From NCBI GenBank assembly GCA_012295275.1, contig CM022670.1, positions 9,398,006-9,460,005 on the forward strand: a stretch of 62,000 bases of DNA, read 5' to 3'. Both the position numbers and the translations under genes were made by a program. The DNA is from Chrysomallon squamiferum. Lineage: Eukaryota > Mollusca > Gastropoda > Neomphalida > Peltospiridae. This document shows positions 12,861 to 28,000 of the stretch, piece by piece. Positions within the stretch are counted from its first letter, which is position 1, and each line of letters starts with the position of its first letter. Below the pieces are notes generated by a model. It was not told where the DNA came from, made no database searches, and was given only the letters and a program-made list of their open reading frames with translations.

Positions 12861-15800
12861 TGTAAATACATACATACATACATACATACATACATTTTAT
12901 ATACACATTATGTACATGAATTCATACAATAACTGCACACACACATACACACACATGCAACTTATAGACTGACTTTCTGATTAGTTTCTCTGTAGCTATA
13001 CTGTACGAAAAACTGCAATAATGAATATTTAAGATGAAGAATATTTTGGGTTTTTATTATAAACTGAACTGTATTTCTAAAATAAATACCTGCATGTAAT
13101 TTTATGGCCATGTATGTATGTATGTGTTGTTGCATGATATATTTAACAAACAGAAATAATGTTACACTCACCAAACAACATCAATGGTTATAATTAGATT
13201 TTCACAATTACCTTTACTGTAGCACACGAAATCCAAATGAAAGAAAAACAATGTACAAATACGACCACTTTCAGTCTCTAGTTAAGTATATTTTAACATA
13301 CTGAAGTAACATCCCATTCATGTGATATTCCAGTGAGTTGTGAAATGAATGTGGCACATGTTGAATTTATTAGTTTAGTTATTTTTATCTCACCTGTTTT
13401 CATAGTAATACATAAACATACCACACACCAACATTAATATCTTTATGATGTAAGTTTTATTTGGGAAGCTCTTTTGTGTAAACATATAAGTGTAGATGAC
13501 TTCTGTAATCACAGCAATAAACATGGGCATATAAAGAAACAAAGAAAAAGGGGAAAAAGAAAAAAAACAAAAAAAAAACCAAAACAAGAGATGAAAAAAC
13601 TGCCTTGAACTGTCAACAACCTAAACAATAGCTAATTATTATTTTAAATGGTAAATCTTTATATTTTTTTTTAATTATTATTTTAAAGAATATTTTGGCT
13701 TTTTATCATAAATTGATGTATAATTTGTCTAATAATACAGAAATTAATATTAAATTAATGTGGATAATGGCTTTGTTAATTGGGCTAGCTAAACTTGTAT
13801 TTTCTGTCTGTCAGTGAATACTGAATACTGTCCAAGGTAGAACCTGTGAATCTGTGTAGGAATTAATATCTGTATGTTTACTTAAAACAATATTAGTGTT
13901 TTCTTTTCTTCTTTTTTTTTAAAAATATATAACACCAGCTGCTTCTGGACACTAATTCATTATGTTTATTTAAAACTATATTAGTATTCTCTTTTTTCTT
14001 AACATTAATAAGGATTCATGTTTTAAGATTAATATCTTTACGACATAAGCTTTATTTGGGAAGATCTTTTGTGTAAGCATATAAATATGTGTGACTTCAG
14101 AAATAAACATGGGCATTAAAAAAATATTTAAAAAAAACAGAGAAGAAAAACCTGCCTTGAACTGTCAACAACCTAAAAAAACAGCTAATGGTTTTCTATT
14201 AACAAATGTAAATTAATGGAACTGTGTCACACCCAAAATGTTTAATATATATTATCATAAATGGAGAAAAGAAATGACAGACAGAAAGTCAGTCATACAA
14301 ACTGAAATATTAGAAAATTAATAACATTTAATGTTATAAAATAAAGATAATCGTATTAAATAAGATATTTAAATTTGCATGTTACTTTGAACTTTTTTCT
14401 TTTCTTTCATTATTGTCATCTGGAATTATAATTCCTTATCTTTGATTAAATAATAAACAGCTAATTTAAAATTGAATGAAAAACAAAATTTATTCTGTAT
14501 TTAAAAATTAATACTATAATTATGTTGAAAAAATATATTTATATATATATATATTTATTTAAAAACTCTACTGACAAACTACAAATATTTTAAGTATTTT
14601 TTTAAAACCAGTTTCACATCAGATTGTTTCTAAGATGTGACTCTATTTATTTTAAGATTTTTTATTTACACAGATGTACTCTGGTACACATTAAACATTG
14701 GATAAGACATTGCTAAAGGCAAAAGATACTCCTTGTTTACAAATGATTAGAGAGAGTAAACAATTTTACAAGGGAAGAGTGCAAGGTTAATGTCACTCAT
14801 ATCATTAAGTCATGGAAAGTGAGAGGAATGATTAAGATTTAATGATAGAAATTTATTTCAGTTGCAAGCACAGGATCTCTTAACTGTTTCCTTTTATGAC
14901 TAAACAAACATACACTAAATAATTCAGGAAACTAATTAAAAATTAATGTTTCAAAAACCTGTTGGATGACTTCAAGTGATTGGCTGTTTTCAATTCAACA
15001 GCAGATCATAATGATGTTAATGAAGCAATAATAAAATATACAACTGTCATTAACCATTAACATGAATTTTACATGACTTTGAGAATATTTAGCACTGTTA
15101 CCATTAAATAATTATGTAAAGATCAATCACTCTATGATGCCTATTGTCTAGTGAAACTTCAACAAAGAAAAAACTAACCACAAAGCTGTTTTAAGTATAA
15201 TCCACCACTCCAAAGTTAACTTCAGTCTTGTTATTTATCACTAAATGAATCAATGTGTTTGTTCATCTACATCATATACCAGGCAAAGTCAGCAATGACA
15301 TTTATAAAAACACACTAACTGAAACACTTGTGCAGTTTTGTTTGTTTTTTTGTTTTTTTTAAAGCTTGGCAAAAAAACAGGTTAGACCTTTGCATCTTAT
15401 ATCCTACATGTTAAAAAGCTTAGCAGTTGTCACCTAGATGCTGATGCACTAAAAGAACCTGCAGAATAAGTCAAAGTCCTTGCAGTGACATTGCAGCCAA
15501 GTCATATTTGTGGATATTCAGTATGCAGTGCCTTAAGAGCTAGTAGTTAACAAAATCATGTCCTGGTACAAGGCCCTACTTATATGGGGGAAGCTTTCTT
15601 TTCTCTCTAATCTTGTAACACTGCCTTGTGATGACCAGTTTATGAATACCATAGCAGACCCTTTGTCCTTTTAAGTCAGTCTATGGCAAGGTTGATACAA
15701 AAAATGTCCACTGCTGCTAAATGATAAAACTAACTGATGGTATAACAGTAGTTTCTTCAAAAAACATTCATTCATCCAAAACAAAACTTCAAATATTTTT

Positions 15801-16603
15801 ATTCTTCATCTTACAAGAAAAAGAAAACAAATTACCTTGGGAAATCTGTCACATCAAAGGAATCACACTCCATTGCAATATGTCAACAATTTTTGTTCAT
15901 CTCCCATAAAATGATATTTGACCTATAAGACATCTGACAAGTCTGCAACAACAATTTTGGACAAGCTGACAGGAAGTCAAACAAACAATTATTATGGGAA
16001 ATTTCAAATGCCTATCGATAACATTAACAGACAGAGAAGAAAGTCTCTCTGGTACTGTCACTGCAGTAGTGTTGCCAAACACAGCCGATTATGTCAACGT
16101 TTCTCCCCCTGAGATGAAGGTCAACATCACATCTACATGGAGAGTTCTGCATATACTTACTGAAATATGTAAATAAACAACAGTATATAAGCTGAAATTC
16201 ATACATGAAAGTATTGATTCAGAAATGCTGAGGTATTATCACAAATAAGTGAAATGTAACAGCTGGGATTCATTGTTTTCTCTGAAAGGAAGATAGCTCC
16301 CCGATACCACTCCGCCCATGATTATGTTACATTAAATGACTTGTTTCCATCATTAAAATTGCTAGTCCATTTCCAGTTCTCACCAGTTACCATTCGCATA
16401 AACAAATGACAATGTATTAAATTATATTATTCCTTGGCCACTGACATCAGGAATCATTAACAGTCAGTAAACAGAAAAAAAAAATATTTTTGAAGAGTCT
16501 ATGTCAATTAGTCTCAAAACCCAATAAAAAATAGTAACATTAATAATAATAATAAATGACACTTCAGATACTGTAATTGCTTCCCACTCGCATTTCTTTA
16601 AAA

Positions 16604-16641
<38 letters not shown>

Positions 16642-19600
16642 ATATATAAATATATATAAATTGAAAAAAGACAATGACATTTTTGTTTAATCTAAGTAAT
16701 TTTTTTTATTCCCAGCTATTGCAAACAATGAATGTCAACTAACAATGTGTATATTTTGATTAACATTCACATTTAATTGTTTTATTCATGTAACAAATTT
16801 GTCTCTGTGTCTCTTGTCATTTTCTAATGGAGCAGGAAGAAAAACTGAATAGTTTCAGATGTAATTAAGCGTAGACATTAATTATTAACTCTTCCCATTC
16901 AAAGACTCAAAACAAAATAGGCCAATAACAAATTAAAGTTTAAATATTTATTTTAATGTTATTTTTATATTGTTTTACTCAGAAGAAATAATGAAAAAAG
17001 AAATAAAATACTTCTTATTTTCCTCTTTTTTTTTTTAAAATACATTTTGAAAGAGAAAGAAAAAAAACATTATTCATATGAAATGAAAAGCAACTGACTT
17101 ATGACTTTACATACATAAAAACAGTATCTTCTGACATCTTTATAACACATATTTCCTATTCTGTCCAAACCGCAGTCATAATATGCTAGTCACGTCCATA
17201 ACAACCTTCATTGATATTCATACTGCATCTAGATTTGATGGTGATACTAATGCAAGCTTTGTTCTTTGTAATAAGGAATGTGCAAACAATCTGTCTTGAG
17301 ATCAAATGTGAAAATAATCTGTGAATCAATAAATCATTGAAAAAAAGATCAGAACTGTTGTTTTGTTGCTTTTCTATTTTGGAGATGTTACACTGTGTTG
17401 CCCTTTAGTGTGAGGGATGGAAATGAATCTATTAAAATAATAATAATGTCGAGCATTTTATTTCAGTTGATTTTGTTTTTTCCTTATTTCTTTAAAATTA
17501 TTATTATTTGTATTATGTATAAACAAAATTTACATGAAATAATAAAAAGACTTTTTCAAAATAAATTAATTTCAAAAAATTATTTGTGCACCACAGCTAT
17601 GATTCCCAGCCACAGTTCATTGGAGCACTAGGGTTCAATAATAACAAAAATATAGAAAGAAGAATTATTAATAAATGAATATTCATTTATCCATTTACAT
17701 CAATAAGACTGACAGCTCCTTGGTGCTTGGAAAAAAGTATTTTAAGTGTTCTGCAATAATAACAGTAAAAAGAAAACAAAAAGATTTGGAATCACCATAC
17801 TACTGTTTCTGTGTATGCTACATATAAATCATATATAATATATATGTAGGTGTATGTATGTGTGTATGTGTATATAAATATATATATTTTTTTCCAACCC
17901 TCAAAATACAAGTATTAATAACTGCATTTAACAAAACCATTTATCAACAAGTAAACAAAATAAAAAATAAAAAGAAAGTATGGTGTTATGCAAAGGTGGA
18001 TTAGGGGCTTTTAATGATATATTTACATTTATTAAACTGTGAAAACTCTTTGCACTGGCAGAATACATTTCTTTCATTTGAAGCATACTACAGAGATATG
18101 TTTATTTAGTTTTTGAATATGAATTATGTAACAGCATAAGATAAAGAAACTATAATATATTCAGTGAAATTTAAATTTAAATATAGATATAAATAAACCT
18201 TGAAAAAAGTCAACCCATGCAATTATAGTTTTAACCAAGCAAGTTTCCTACCTCCAAAAATGTACTTTATTCAATTACTGAAATGTGAGGTTGTTCAACC
18301 ACTTACCAAGGAGAATCACCTGAACTGCAAACACTAAGCTAGACATAAACAAATAGCATGTACAGTAAATTTTATGTACAATTTTTTTAAATTGCCTTGT
18401 ATCATGATTGAGCAAATAGAACAAATACAGACACATGCTCACAAAGAAGCAGACATAAAAAAATAAAACACACATAATCTTCAAAATACATTTACCTGTC
18501 TTCACTTGTTTGTATAAATAACAATAAAACTATCATCAAACTTTAAATTGTATGATGATGTTAATGTCAAATTTTGTTCAGTTTATTAAAGAATCAAAAG
18601 AAATATAATTTTTTGACAAAACCAGTAAAAATGATATCTACTTCTAAACCCACAAAGTTCTTCATGACTAGGCTTTTAAATAAACTACTAATTATTGTAT
18701 TATATCTAAAAATCAAAAACAAAACAGCTTATTTAAGTATGTTATGTGGATTCTTGAACATATACAATGTGTCATGGCTGCTGGGAAATACTGAGCATAC
18801 TGCTGTATGTATGCTGAACTGATAATTCACTGATGCTGCTAGCTTCATTCATTATTCACAGCATGTACAGAATAACAATTACAGCAATCAAATGTTAATG
18901 AGGTTAACATCCTCTTGTGGCTTATGATACTCTTAACCAGTCCACAGCATTCCTGAGTTAGGTTTGTATAAACAAGTGCAGGAACGTCATAACACAATAG
19001 CATGTTTTCAAAGTATGGAATTAAACCTCAGTGACAAGTTAAATTTCCATTTTGTTTTAGTAAGAATGTTACAAATTGTGTGAACATTTCATTAAATATC
19101 TATTCAAGGATGCCTCCAAAATGCATGTTGTATGAATGATTATCAAATATTGAACAGCTTTTTTTGTTGTATAATGATGTGACAGATAAAGCCTGCTGCT
19201 GTCACTAACAGATAACTCTTACTGATTAGAACAAGAAATCAGTAATACACCTTTCTTAACATAGAAAAGACTTTGTATAACCTTTGATAAACTTGTACAA
19301 CAGATATATTTAATGAACACACATGAGGATTGATTTAATAACAAAATAAACATCTTTCCATTTCTAATCTAAAACTAACTGTCTAGAAAACTAAAATTTG
19401 AAAGTGCATTTATCCCCAAAACATTGTTTGATATCTGAAATAACCCCCTTTTAAAAAAAATTAAATTGCACCTGCCATTTATCTTTAACAAATTTATTAC
19501 ATCCACTGCTTTCACAGCTAATAACCGACAATAAAAAAGAGAACATTACAAAGACTCCAGTCATTTCAATTGATTTACAATTTTCACACTGTGAATTAAT

Positions 19601-20322
19601 CTACACACAAAATGTTTTAAAAAGAACTTATGATTCATAAATTTAAGCTATTCGTTTTCACATCTCATCTATTTTTCTTTCTTTTCTTTGTTCCTTATAT
19701 TTTTATTTTTATTTTTATCAATGCATACACAAATTGGATAATAAATTTTCTGCTGGATTGACCCCGAATGTTGACATCCATGATCTTTCACATTTCATCT
19801 AGTCTAATCTATAGTCACTAAATGTGAACTTGTTTTACTCAGCTGAGACCCAGTGATGTAGAGAGCTTTCTTCCAAGTCATTAATCATTATTAACGTGGA
19901 AGGCTTAATGTGCTAAATGAACTTGTACCACACATCTTTAATATGCTTTCCATCATGTTCTTGTTAAGACATGAATCGATACTCTTTATAACAGTTAGCA
20001 CTCTACATGGAGTACTCGTAATTATATTCATCATCCTTTTATTGACAGGTAATATAACTGGCTATTAAAAAACGAATCTGTAAAATTTTCTTTAACAAAA
20101 TATATTAATAAGATTTAAAATGTTAATATCAAGTTATATGGTTTAAAAAATATTAATTTATATATTCTTTTCCTATGACTCAAGGTTCAAAAGTATTGAC
20201 TCACAGATGTGTAATGCTATAATTATTGCTGAATTAATTAAAAACATTTATGTAAACAACAATAATTTGTATTTCTTTTTTAATATTTAGCAGCAACCAG
20301 CGAAATAAATAAATATTTTTTC

Positions 20323-20358
<36 letters not shown>

Positions 20359-21998
20359 GAAGTCATATTTTAATTATCACAGTATGTAAATATCAGTTAT
20401 TTTCACTGCTGTTTTCAATATCAGTTTTGAATGATTTATGATGTTTGTGTCCCTTATGGATCACTAAATATGCATCTTTAATGTTTAAGCTCTTCAGAAA
20501 TCTATTGCTCTAGCCATCATAACAGAGTAGTTATCATTTGGTGGATCATGCTGGATTTTAACATCAACTTAAATCAAAATGCATTCCGTTCTATTGATAG
20601 TTCTATCAAGAATTTTGAAAAACAAAATAAGAAAAAAAAGTAAAACTGTTACTTCTTTAAGAAATAGTTGTGTTGCCATCAAACTGAATCATTTAGTACC
20701 GTATCTGTTTTCACTGAACAAGAACTAAATTATTATTAAACATTCATATATCTATATAAAAGTGATCTGAGAACTTTCAAAAATGTTTTTATTATAAATT
20801 AATTTTACAAAATTAAAATTTCAAAGGATGAACTTAACAACTACCAAAGATTTGTATATATAAAAACAGTACACACATTTTGCTACCTGATAAATTTCTG
20901 CTGCTTGGAAAACATGCAAACATTTAGACTTAAAATAATACCTACATCATAGGCATTCATTAGAAGATATACCATTACTGTAGCCCATGGGAAACACATT
21001 ACTTGAAGAAAACTTACTGGTTTTTTCATTGAACTATACTGAGTATATACAAACTCATAAAATAAAATGGAATAATGTTATCTCTGTTTTCCAAATTTCG
21101 ATTGTACAACTACTTACAACACTTAGTAGTAGCTATTTATCAAAATTTTATTCAACTGCGTATTAACGTATAGTGAGCTAATTACAAAGAAGTTGATAGC
21201 CATATCTACACTTTTATACTAAACAAGAAAAGTAAATAGTCTGCTCTTTGTGACAACATACACACCAATCTTTTCCCTTTATGAAGTAAATACATGTAAA
21301 CACACCTGTATAGAGACAAACTGTATTTTCCTATAAATACTTAATGTCAAGATATGAAGTAAAGTGGGTAAATTCAATAGAATGACACATCATTTTTATA
21401 GCACCTTAGAAACACAGTTTTCTTTGCAGCTAAATAATATTTATTGAAACTAATAAATTAGAAAGAATTTCTGCCAGTTAAATAAAACAATTTTCCAACC
21501 AATTAATGTATTAACAGAATTTATAAAGTATTATCCATGAATATAGTTTGGGAAAATTTTATTCTGTTTATAAATTCCTTTAATAATATAATAATAAAAA
21601 GTTCAATTTGCTTTATCACTTCAGTGCAGATCCAAATAATAATAATAATAATAACTATAAGAAGATGAAGAGAAAGAAGAAGAAATAAAAATGCATTGGT
21701 AACAACACTTTTCTTTAGACTGACTGTAGATTCAAATACATACCAGAACACTAAAAAAAGTAAAAATATTTTTCTTCTAAACTTAACTTTCATTAATAAC
21801 AACTAGCCATCATTTGTTATCATATACACATTGACAACGTGCCTGTGACAGCGCTCTTTGACAAGATATCAAACAGGTATATTAATCAAGAAATAACATA
21901 GTAACATAATTAACCATAACCAAAATTACAGGCATCAAAGGAAAACAAAATGAACATGTAGATTTGCAAACTGAATATAGTAAAAACTCTAAGAGAAC

Positions 21999-22029
<31 letters not shown>

Positions 22030-25000
22030 TATTATGTACTGTGCATGACTTATTAACAGACAGATTAAGGAAAAGAGTTTCAGAGTTATTACTTCTTTTA
22101 TCATTAGATTAGAACATTAAGGACACGGAAATTACACATGTTTAGTATATTTTTATTCCAGTCAACATTCTGATTCTGTTGCGGCAATTTTTCTTTTCAC
22201 TGCATGTTTTTGAATGTATGTGTAGTGCTTGTAAGCCTCAGCATAAATGTGTGTATGTGTGCTTTTGTGTGTGCATATATGCATGCTTATATCAGACAGA
22301 GAAAGAAAAAATAATAAGGTATCTACATATAAAAGATTAATTACATACAAGAAACATACATTTATTTGTTTCAAAGGCTGGTATTACTGGAATATGTTCG
22401 TTTTTTTGTTATTTTTGTTGTTGGTTTTTTTTTTTGTGTTTAAATTATTCTAGTTTATGTGGATATTATGTTGACTTATTCTGACAATCTGGAATTGTCA
22501 ACTTTCATAAACTAAAAATTAAAAAAAAAGGACTAGATGTAAGGTTAAGATCATTTCATTTCTCTGGGCTAGTGACTCATAAATACTGTATAAAAGAGCA
22601 TGAATGCTAAGTGTCATCATACCTATGACAGTTTATTGTTTACTTTTAATTATCTTCAAAATATTCATGCAAATGCAAGGTCAATTTATTGGACAGACTG
22701 CTTTTCACACACCAGTGTTATATATATTTACACCAAATACTGTCACAAATTTTTTATTTAAACACTAAAATCTTTCCAGTGGCTCAGAAAAGGAATATAC
22801 ATCTCATTAAAATCAAAATTCCGTATTCATTAATTATTAAGAAATATTTTTACTTTTTAATTCACATTATTAGTTTATCATAAAGAACTCTGATAGAAAA
22901 TATCCAGTTGTGATATATACACATACCCTACAAAACTTTTAAATTTATCTCTTGTTTTATGAATTTTAATAATAATAATCTAAATATATATATGCCTATA
23001 TATAATACTTTGAAGTTAAAATAAAAACAAATAAAAATTATCTCAATAACGTGCTTCAAAATACTAATGTTTAAATACCATTTATAAAATTAAATGTTTG
23101 TAATGAATTAATCATTATGCATTAAAATTATGCATGTACATAATTGTTTTAGATGCAGATTTGTTATTTTGATGAACATTATTATATACTGACTTGAATA
23201 TGTTTAGATTATAAAAATTATAAAAAAAAATAAAAATTTAACCATCATGACTTATTATTAAGATAATTAAACATAAAGTTAATTTTTCAAAGAATTATTT
23301 AATTGAAATAATTAATAACTATTACCAGAGAGAATTTTATTATCAAAATTGTATCCAAATTCTGAATTAACTGAAATGGCTATCCATTTACTGCATATAA
23401 TGGTAATCAAAAAAATAATTTTCTTCTTTAATAATAACCAAAGTTATTACAGAAAACAAAATTACTTACGACTAAAACAAAACCCTGAAATTTGTGAGCA
23501 GTTTCAAATGTTAATAACAGACATTCTATCCAAGCTAAGTACAGCTGATTGTTTAAAAAAACAGTGAAAACAACCAATAGTCAAAATGAATTATCAGAAC
23601 TGCCAATCAGGCCTTACTTAATCTAATCAGTCATAGTCTGACCTAAAGGACACCTGTAATCAAAACAGAGCAAACATGTCAGAAAATGACATTGAAGATA
23701 AGTACCCACAATTTAAAATAATACAGTTTTGCAAACCATACCCATGTCCAAAGATATCAGCAAACCAACATAATCTAGAGCAGTAACTTCCCATAATTGC
23801 ACTGGAATAAAGTCAATCTCTGGAACATTAACTTCCTATTAGAATAATATGGAACTGGTTGCTATTTTTGTTTTCTTGTGTTATAAATATCAGCTGTTTG
23901 CTGTTTTAAGACGACAGCAACTGAAGGCTGGGTATCAGTAAGTCAGTCCCACTAAGAGAAAATAATCCAAATATTGTTTTTCATCTTCTTGAAATCATGA
24001 AAACAAACAGAGAGCCATCAAGAACAAAAAAATTGCTGCTGTCTTTACAGACAAACCACATCTAGATCTCACTAACAGGACAGCATGTAAAGACTTCAAC
24101 AATATGGAACATTAAAGACACATTTATGTCACAACACAATATTATAGCCAAGTGATAAATATCTGCACACTGATGTTCAAAGAAAAAAACAAATATTCCA
24201 GATGAACTGAAAACAGCTAAAAGGAAATGTCCAGGATGTTTGACACAGACAATGGGTTACTACTGTTAGAAGTTTATGTAGGAAAAACATAATTTTTTCT
24301 TAAATAACATATAATACTGTTTGTAAAAGCTGGAGTTTAATAACACCCATGTTCATACATACAAATAGTGACACACCCTGATAAGAAGATAAATACAGAG
24401 TATTAAAAATAATTATGAAGAACAGATTACAAATTAGTAATATTTTTTGAATTAGTCTTTTATATTTCACACAAAATGGATAATTGTCAAAAATACATTG
24501 CAACAATATATTACAAGTAAAAAAGCATTAAATAATGAGTAAAAATATAAATTACGTTCACTTTTTAAATTGGAAAATGAAATCAAAAGAAAAGAAAGAA
24601 AAAGATCATTTCTGTTCAGTAAATACTGAGTTTGAAAAGATTAAAACTGGAATGAAGATAAATAAATGTGCCATTCTCTGAAAGCAAAGAGAAAAATTTT
24701 TGTTGCAAATACAACGATTGCTTTTAACACAGGTTCTCAATCTTTGTTGAAGCAGTAACAACAAGAACAGTGTTACAACCACAAAAGAATGTGTATTTTA
24801 ACAATTAGAACATGCAAAATAGAAACAAGTCACAAACCCTCCATCATCATCGTCATCCTCGTCTGCTGTTTGTAAGGCTGGCGTTGACTTTGCCTTCTGC
24901 GTGACAATGGTTCCTTGTTGGTCATCTTTTGACTTGCTGCGTTTCCGCCCGCTCTTAAACAATTTCCTCATTACTTCAAATGGTTTGAATTTTCGTTTTT

Positions 25001-28000
25001 TGCCATCACCTTTCACGTCTGAAAAACAGGGAGGCACTATCAAGGTTACTTTGCATTCTACCAAAAAGAATCAACGTCATATATGTACATATGACTGACT
25101 TGTAAAGTCAAAACAATAACAAATGCTGCTTTTAAATGTAATTATTAAATGAGTAGTCAACAGAACTGCAAAAATGTTTAAGATTAATAGAATTAACCTT
25201 AAACAATAAGTAAAATTAACAGTGTTATATACAGATATTTTAATTTTCAAAATCTTTGGCAGTTTCTTTTACCAGTATAAACAAAAATATTTGTTATGAA
25301 CAAAGTGATTCCTTAACATGTAAATGTTCTGAAATGAAAAGATTTTTTAAACATTTTTCCAAAGTATGTTTTGTAGTTTGTTTTATAGATTAAACAAGTT
25401 CATCCAATATAAATATTTAAATGCAGCTATAGTTAAAATTACAATTAAAAACAAATTTCTGTTGCAATATATATTTTTTTAAATAAAATTTCAAACACTC
25501 AGCTGGTAGGATAGTATATTCCTGAAGACTTACTTGCTGAACTATGAGACCATTTTATTTCAGACTTGCAAGCTAATTAATATTCCCAACTGTTGCAGTA
25601 AATTACCAAAAATAACCCCTAAGTGACTGGTTCGTACTGATTAATGTTGTTTGGTTCATTAATAGAGTTACCCCTTTCCTTAACAAGGCCTCAGATCTAT
25701 AAAACAACTACATGATAAAATTGGGAACAAAAGGAAGCTGTGCTGTGATCTATGCCGAGGCATATCACTGTTGTTGTTGACTTCTAGGTATGAACAGTCA
25801 TCCAGTGCTTCTTGTGTGAGGATCAAAGAAGTAAACAATGTAACACTGGCCAAAGATGACACGCGCCCAAACTATGTCTGAGTCTTATTGACAATTATGG
25901 GCTCAAACACACCATGTAGTTAATACTGCATTAAACTGATGAGTACCACATCTAGGGCTTTTTTAATACCATTTAGAAAAAAAATTGTTTCAGAAAGAAA
26001 TATATGTGCATGTATGCTGTATGTGTTTCAAAATTACCTTACAAAACATTAAGTTATATATGTTTTAAAATGTGTTTTCTATATTTGTTTTTCTGCCATT
26101 TCTTGGTGTCATTTAAGAAAATATTTATGTCAAAAAGGAAAGTGCTGAATATATATATATGTGTGTGTCTTTGTGTGAGCATCTGCATCTGTATGATGTA
26201 TATATTTGAACAAGAATAAAAAATTGCAAAAAAAACTGGTAACTTAAAGAAAAAATCTCTTTATTTATTTTCATTTCAAGGATTTTTTTTTTTTTTTTAA
26301 TTCTGTAAAGCAGCACTGAATAGCAAATCAAAATAAAGAACCTGCAGTAGTTTTTATTTCTTTGGGGAAGAAACAAAATGAAAAAACCTATTTGGGCTGT
26401 TGTTTTAACTTCACAACTTTTCAATCACTCTTACAGTAAATCAATATAGAATGACAGAATGATTCACAGTATCTGGCTAGGAGAATGTATAGGGTTATTT
26501 CTTTCTTGTCTTGTGGGAAAAGATATAAAAACATTCCTTCCAACTAACCAGTAAGAATGGCCCATGGAATGGCATTAGGGTTCTTCTAATGCAATTTAAA
26601 CCAATATGTTTGAAAGTTAAGCCAATCAGTATCATGTATTTCTTTATTGTAACATTTTACTCCATTTGAATAGGTCCTTGTAGAACAAAATTAGCTTGGA
26701 AATTGATACAAAATTACATTATATATTTCACAGAAAATGTCTCTTATAAAATATACTGACTGGACAGTAATTTCATTAATGGATTATCGAATCTGAGTAT
26801 GTATTCTTAGATTCAGGTTTTAATTTTAAAATCAGTATTTTCAGAACATTTTATAAAGAAAATTAAAATGCTTTTAAGATTAAACTGTTATGATCAAAAT
26901 TAAAACTGTCATTTATTATTTCAATAATAGCGTGGTTGGCATGTGAATGTATTTACCTTTATTGACATTAATCAGGATAAATGAGAAAAAATAAAAATAA
27001 AAAAATAAAAAATAAAGATTAAACAATCAGCCTTAAATCTTGCTTCATATTCAAGAACCAGTTATTTTAGTTACCCATTAAAAAACTGTCAAGATATGGG
27101 CTTTTAAAATTTTATTTATTATCATTATGTTTTTGTTCTGTAATTTTCATTTATTGGGTTTGTTATTAATCCTATTATTATTTTTTTAAATAGCAAAATC
27201 ATAGTCTAGACAATTTTTTTAAAAATCATGAAAACTTTTGTGGTAGGACATTGTCTATAATGTATCTATGTATGCAAATATGTATAGATGATAGCAGTTA
27301 TAAAAAAAACTGTGTCACCGAATTTATAATACAACTTACAATAATGTATAAAGAGTTCTTTCATTTGAAACAAAATCTCATTTTTGATATGTCCAAAATA
27401 ATTGAGTATGTTTTATAGAGATATTTTATTGTAAAGATGATGCAAACTTCTTTATATATTTATGTCAAGTTTACTAGGCCAAATTAAATCAAAGTTTCTA
27501 TTTCATTTGGGTTTTTTTTTTCATTTTGCTTCAGCTTATGTTAATATTTACTTGTGGATACAACTATGTCAACTTGTTATGCATCCCAGTATGTTATGTA
27601 CACATTAATATATAATATTTTTTTAAATATCTATACCGTGAATCAATGAGATTCAAACATCTTATTTAAAAAGAAATAATATTAATAAAAATATTTGAAA
27701 TCAGTACATTTTTACATGAATGTTTTACAAGTCTTCAGTTCTTCTTTAATTTCTTCAACAGAGGTTTAATTTTTTATCAGTGTTTACAAAGAGTTGTTTA
27801 AATTTGCTCTAACTTTTAGGTATATTTGAATAGAAAGGAACACAAACCACCGGGCTTTCCAATAAGTGCCAACTTTGTCAAACTAGCATCGAAAGCTCTC
27901 AGCAAAGCAAACCACCTGCCAAGTTCAACAATTCAATCAAGTTACTTCCTGCCCCTCATGCAGATGATATAGGTTAATGTCACACAGATATAAATAAACC

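Larger units (their letters stand above)
11725..24837 (-). other. 13.1-kb intron of the CRACD-like gene
   Basis: The largest intron of the window, between exons 2 and 3. It contains a cluster of diverged direct repeats (11959-14190), long T runs (12229-12243, 12367-12393, 16611-16636), (ATT)n at 20323-20357 and (TA)n near 22005-22031. Two patches, about 15390-16400 and 23580-24130, are clearly less AT-rich than their surroundings but hold no open frame flanked by good splice sites. I see no nested gene. Confidence 0.6.

Noticed and set aside
25680-25862. Minus-strand frame with QEALDDCSYLEVNNNSD, considered as an alternative CRACD-like exon
   Set aside because: An acceptor-like AG is present, but no donor in suitable phase before the stop could be identified. 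Kept only as part of a less AT-rich patch.
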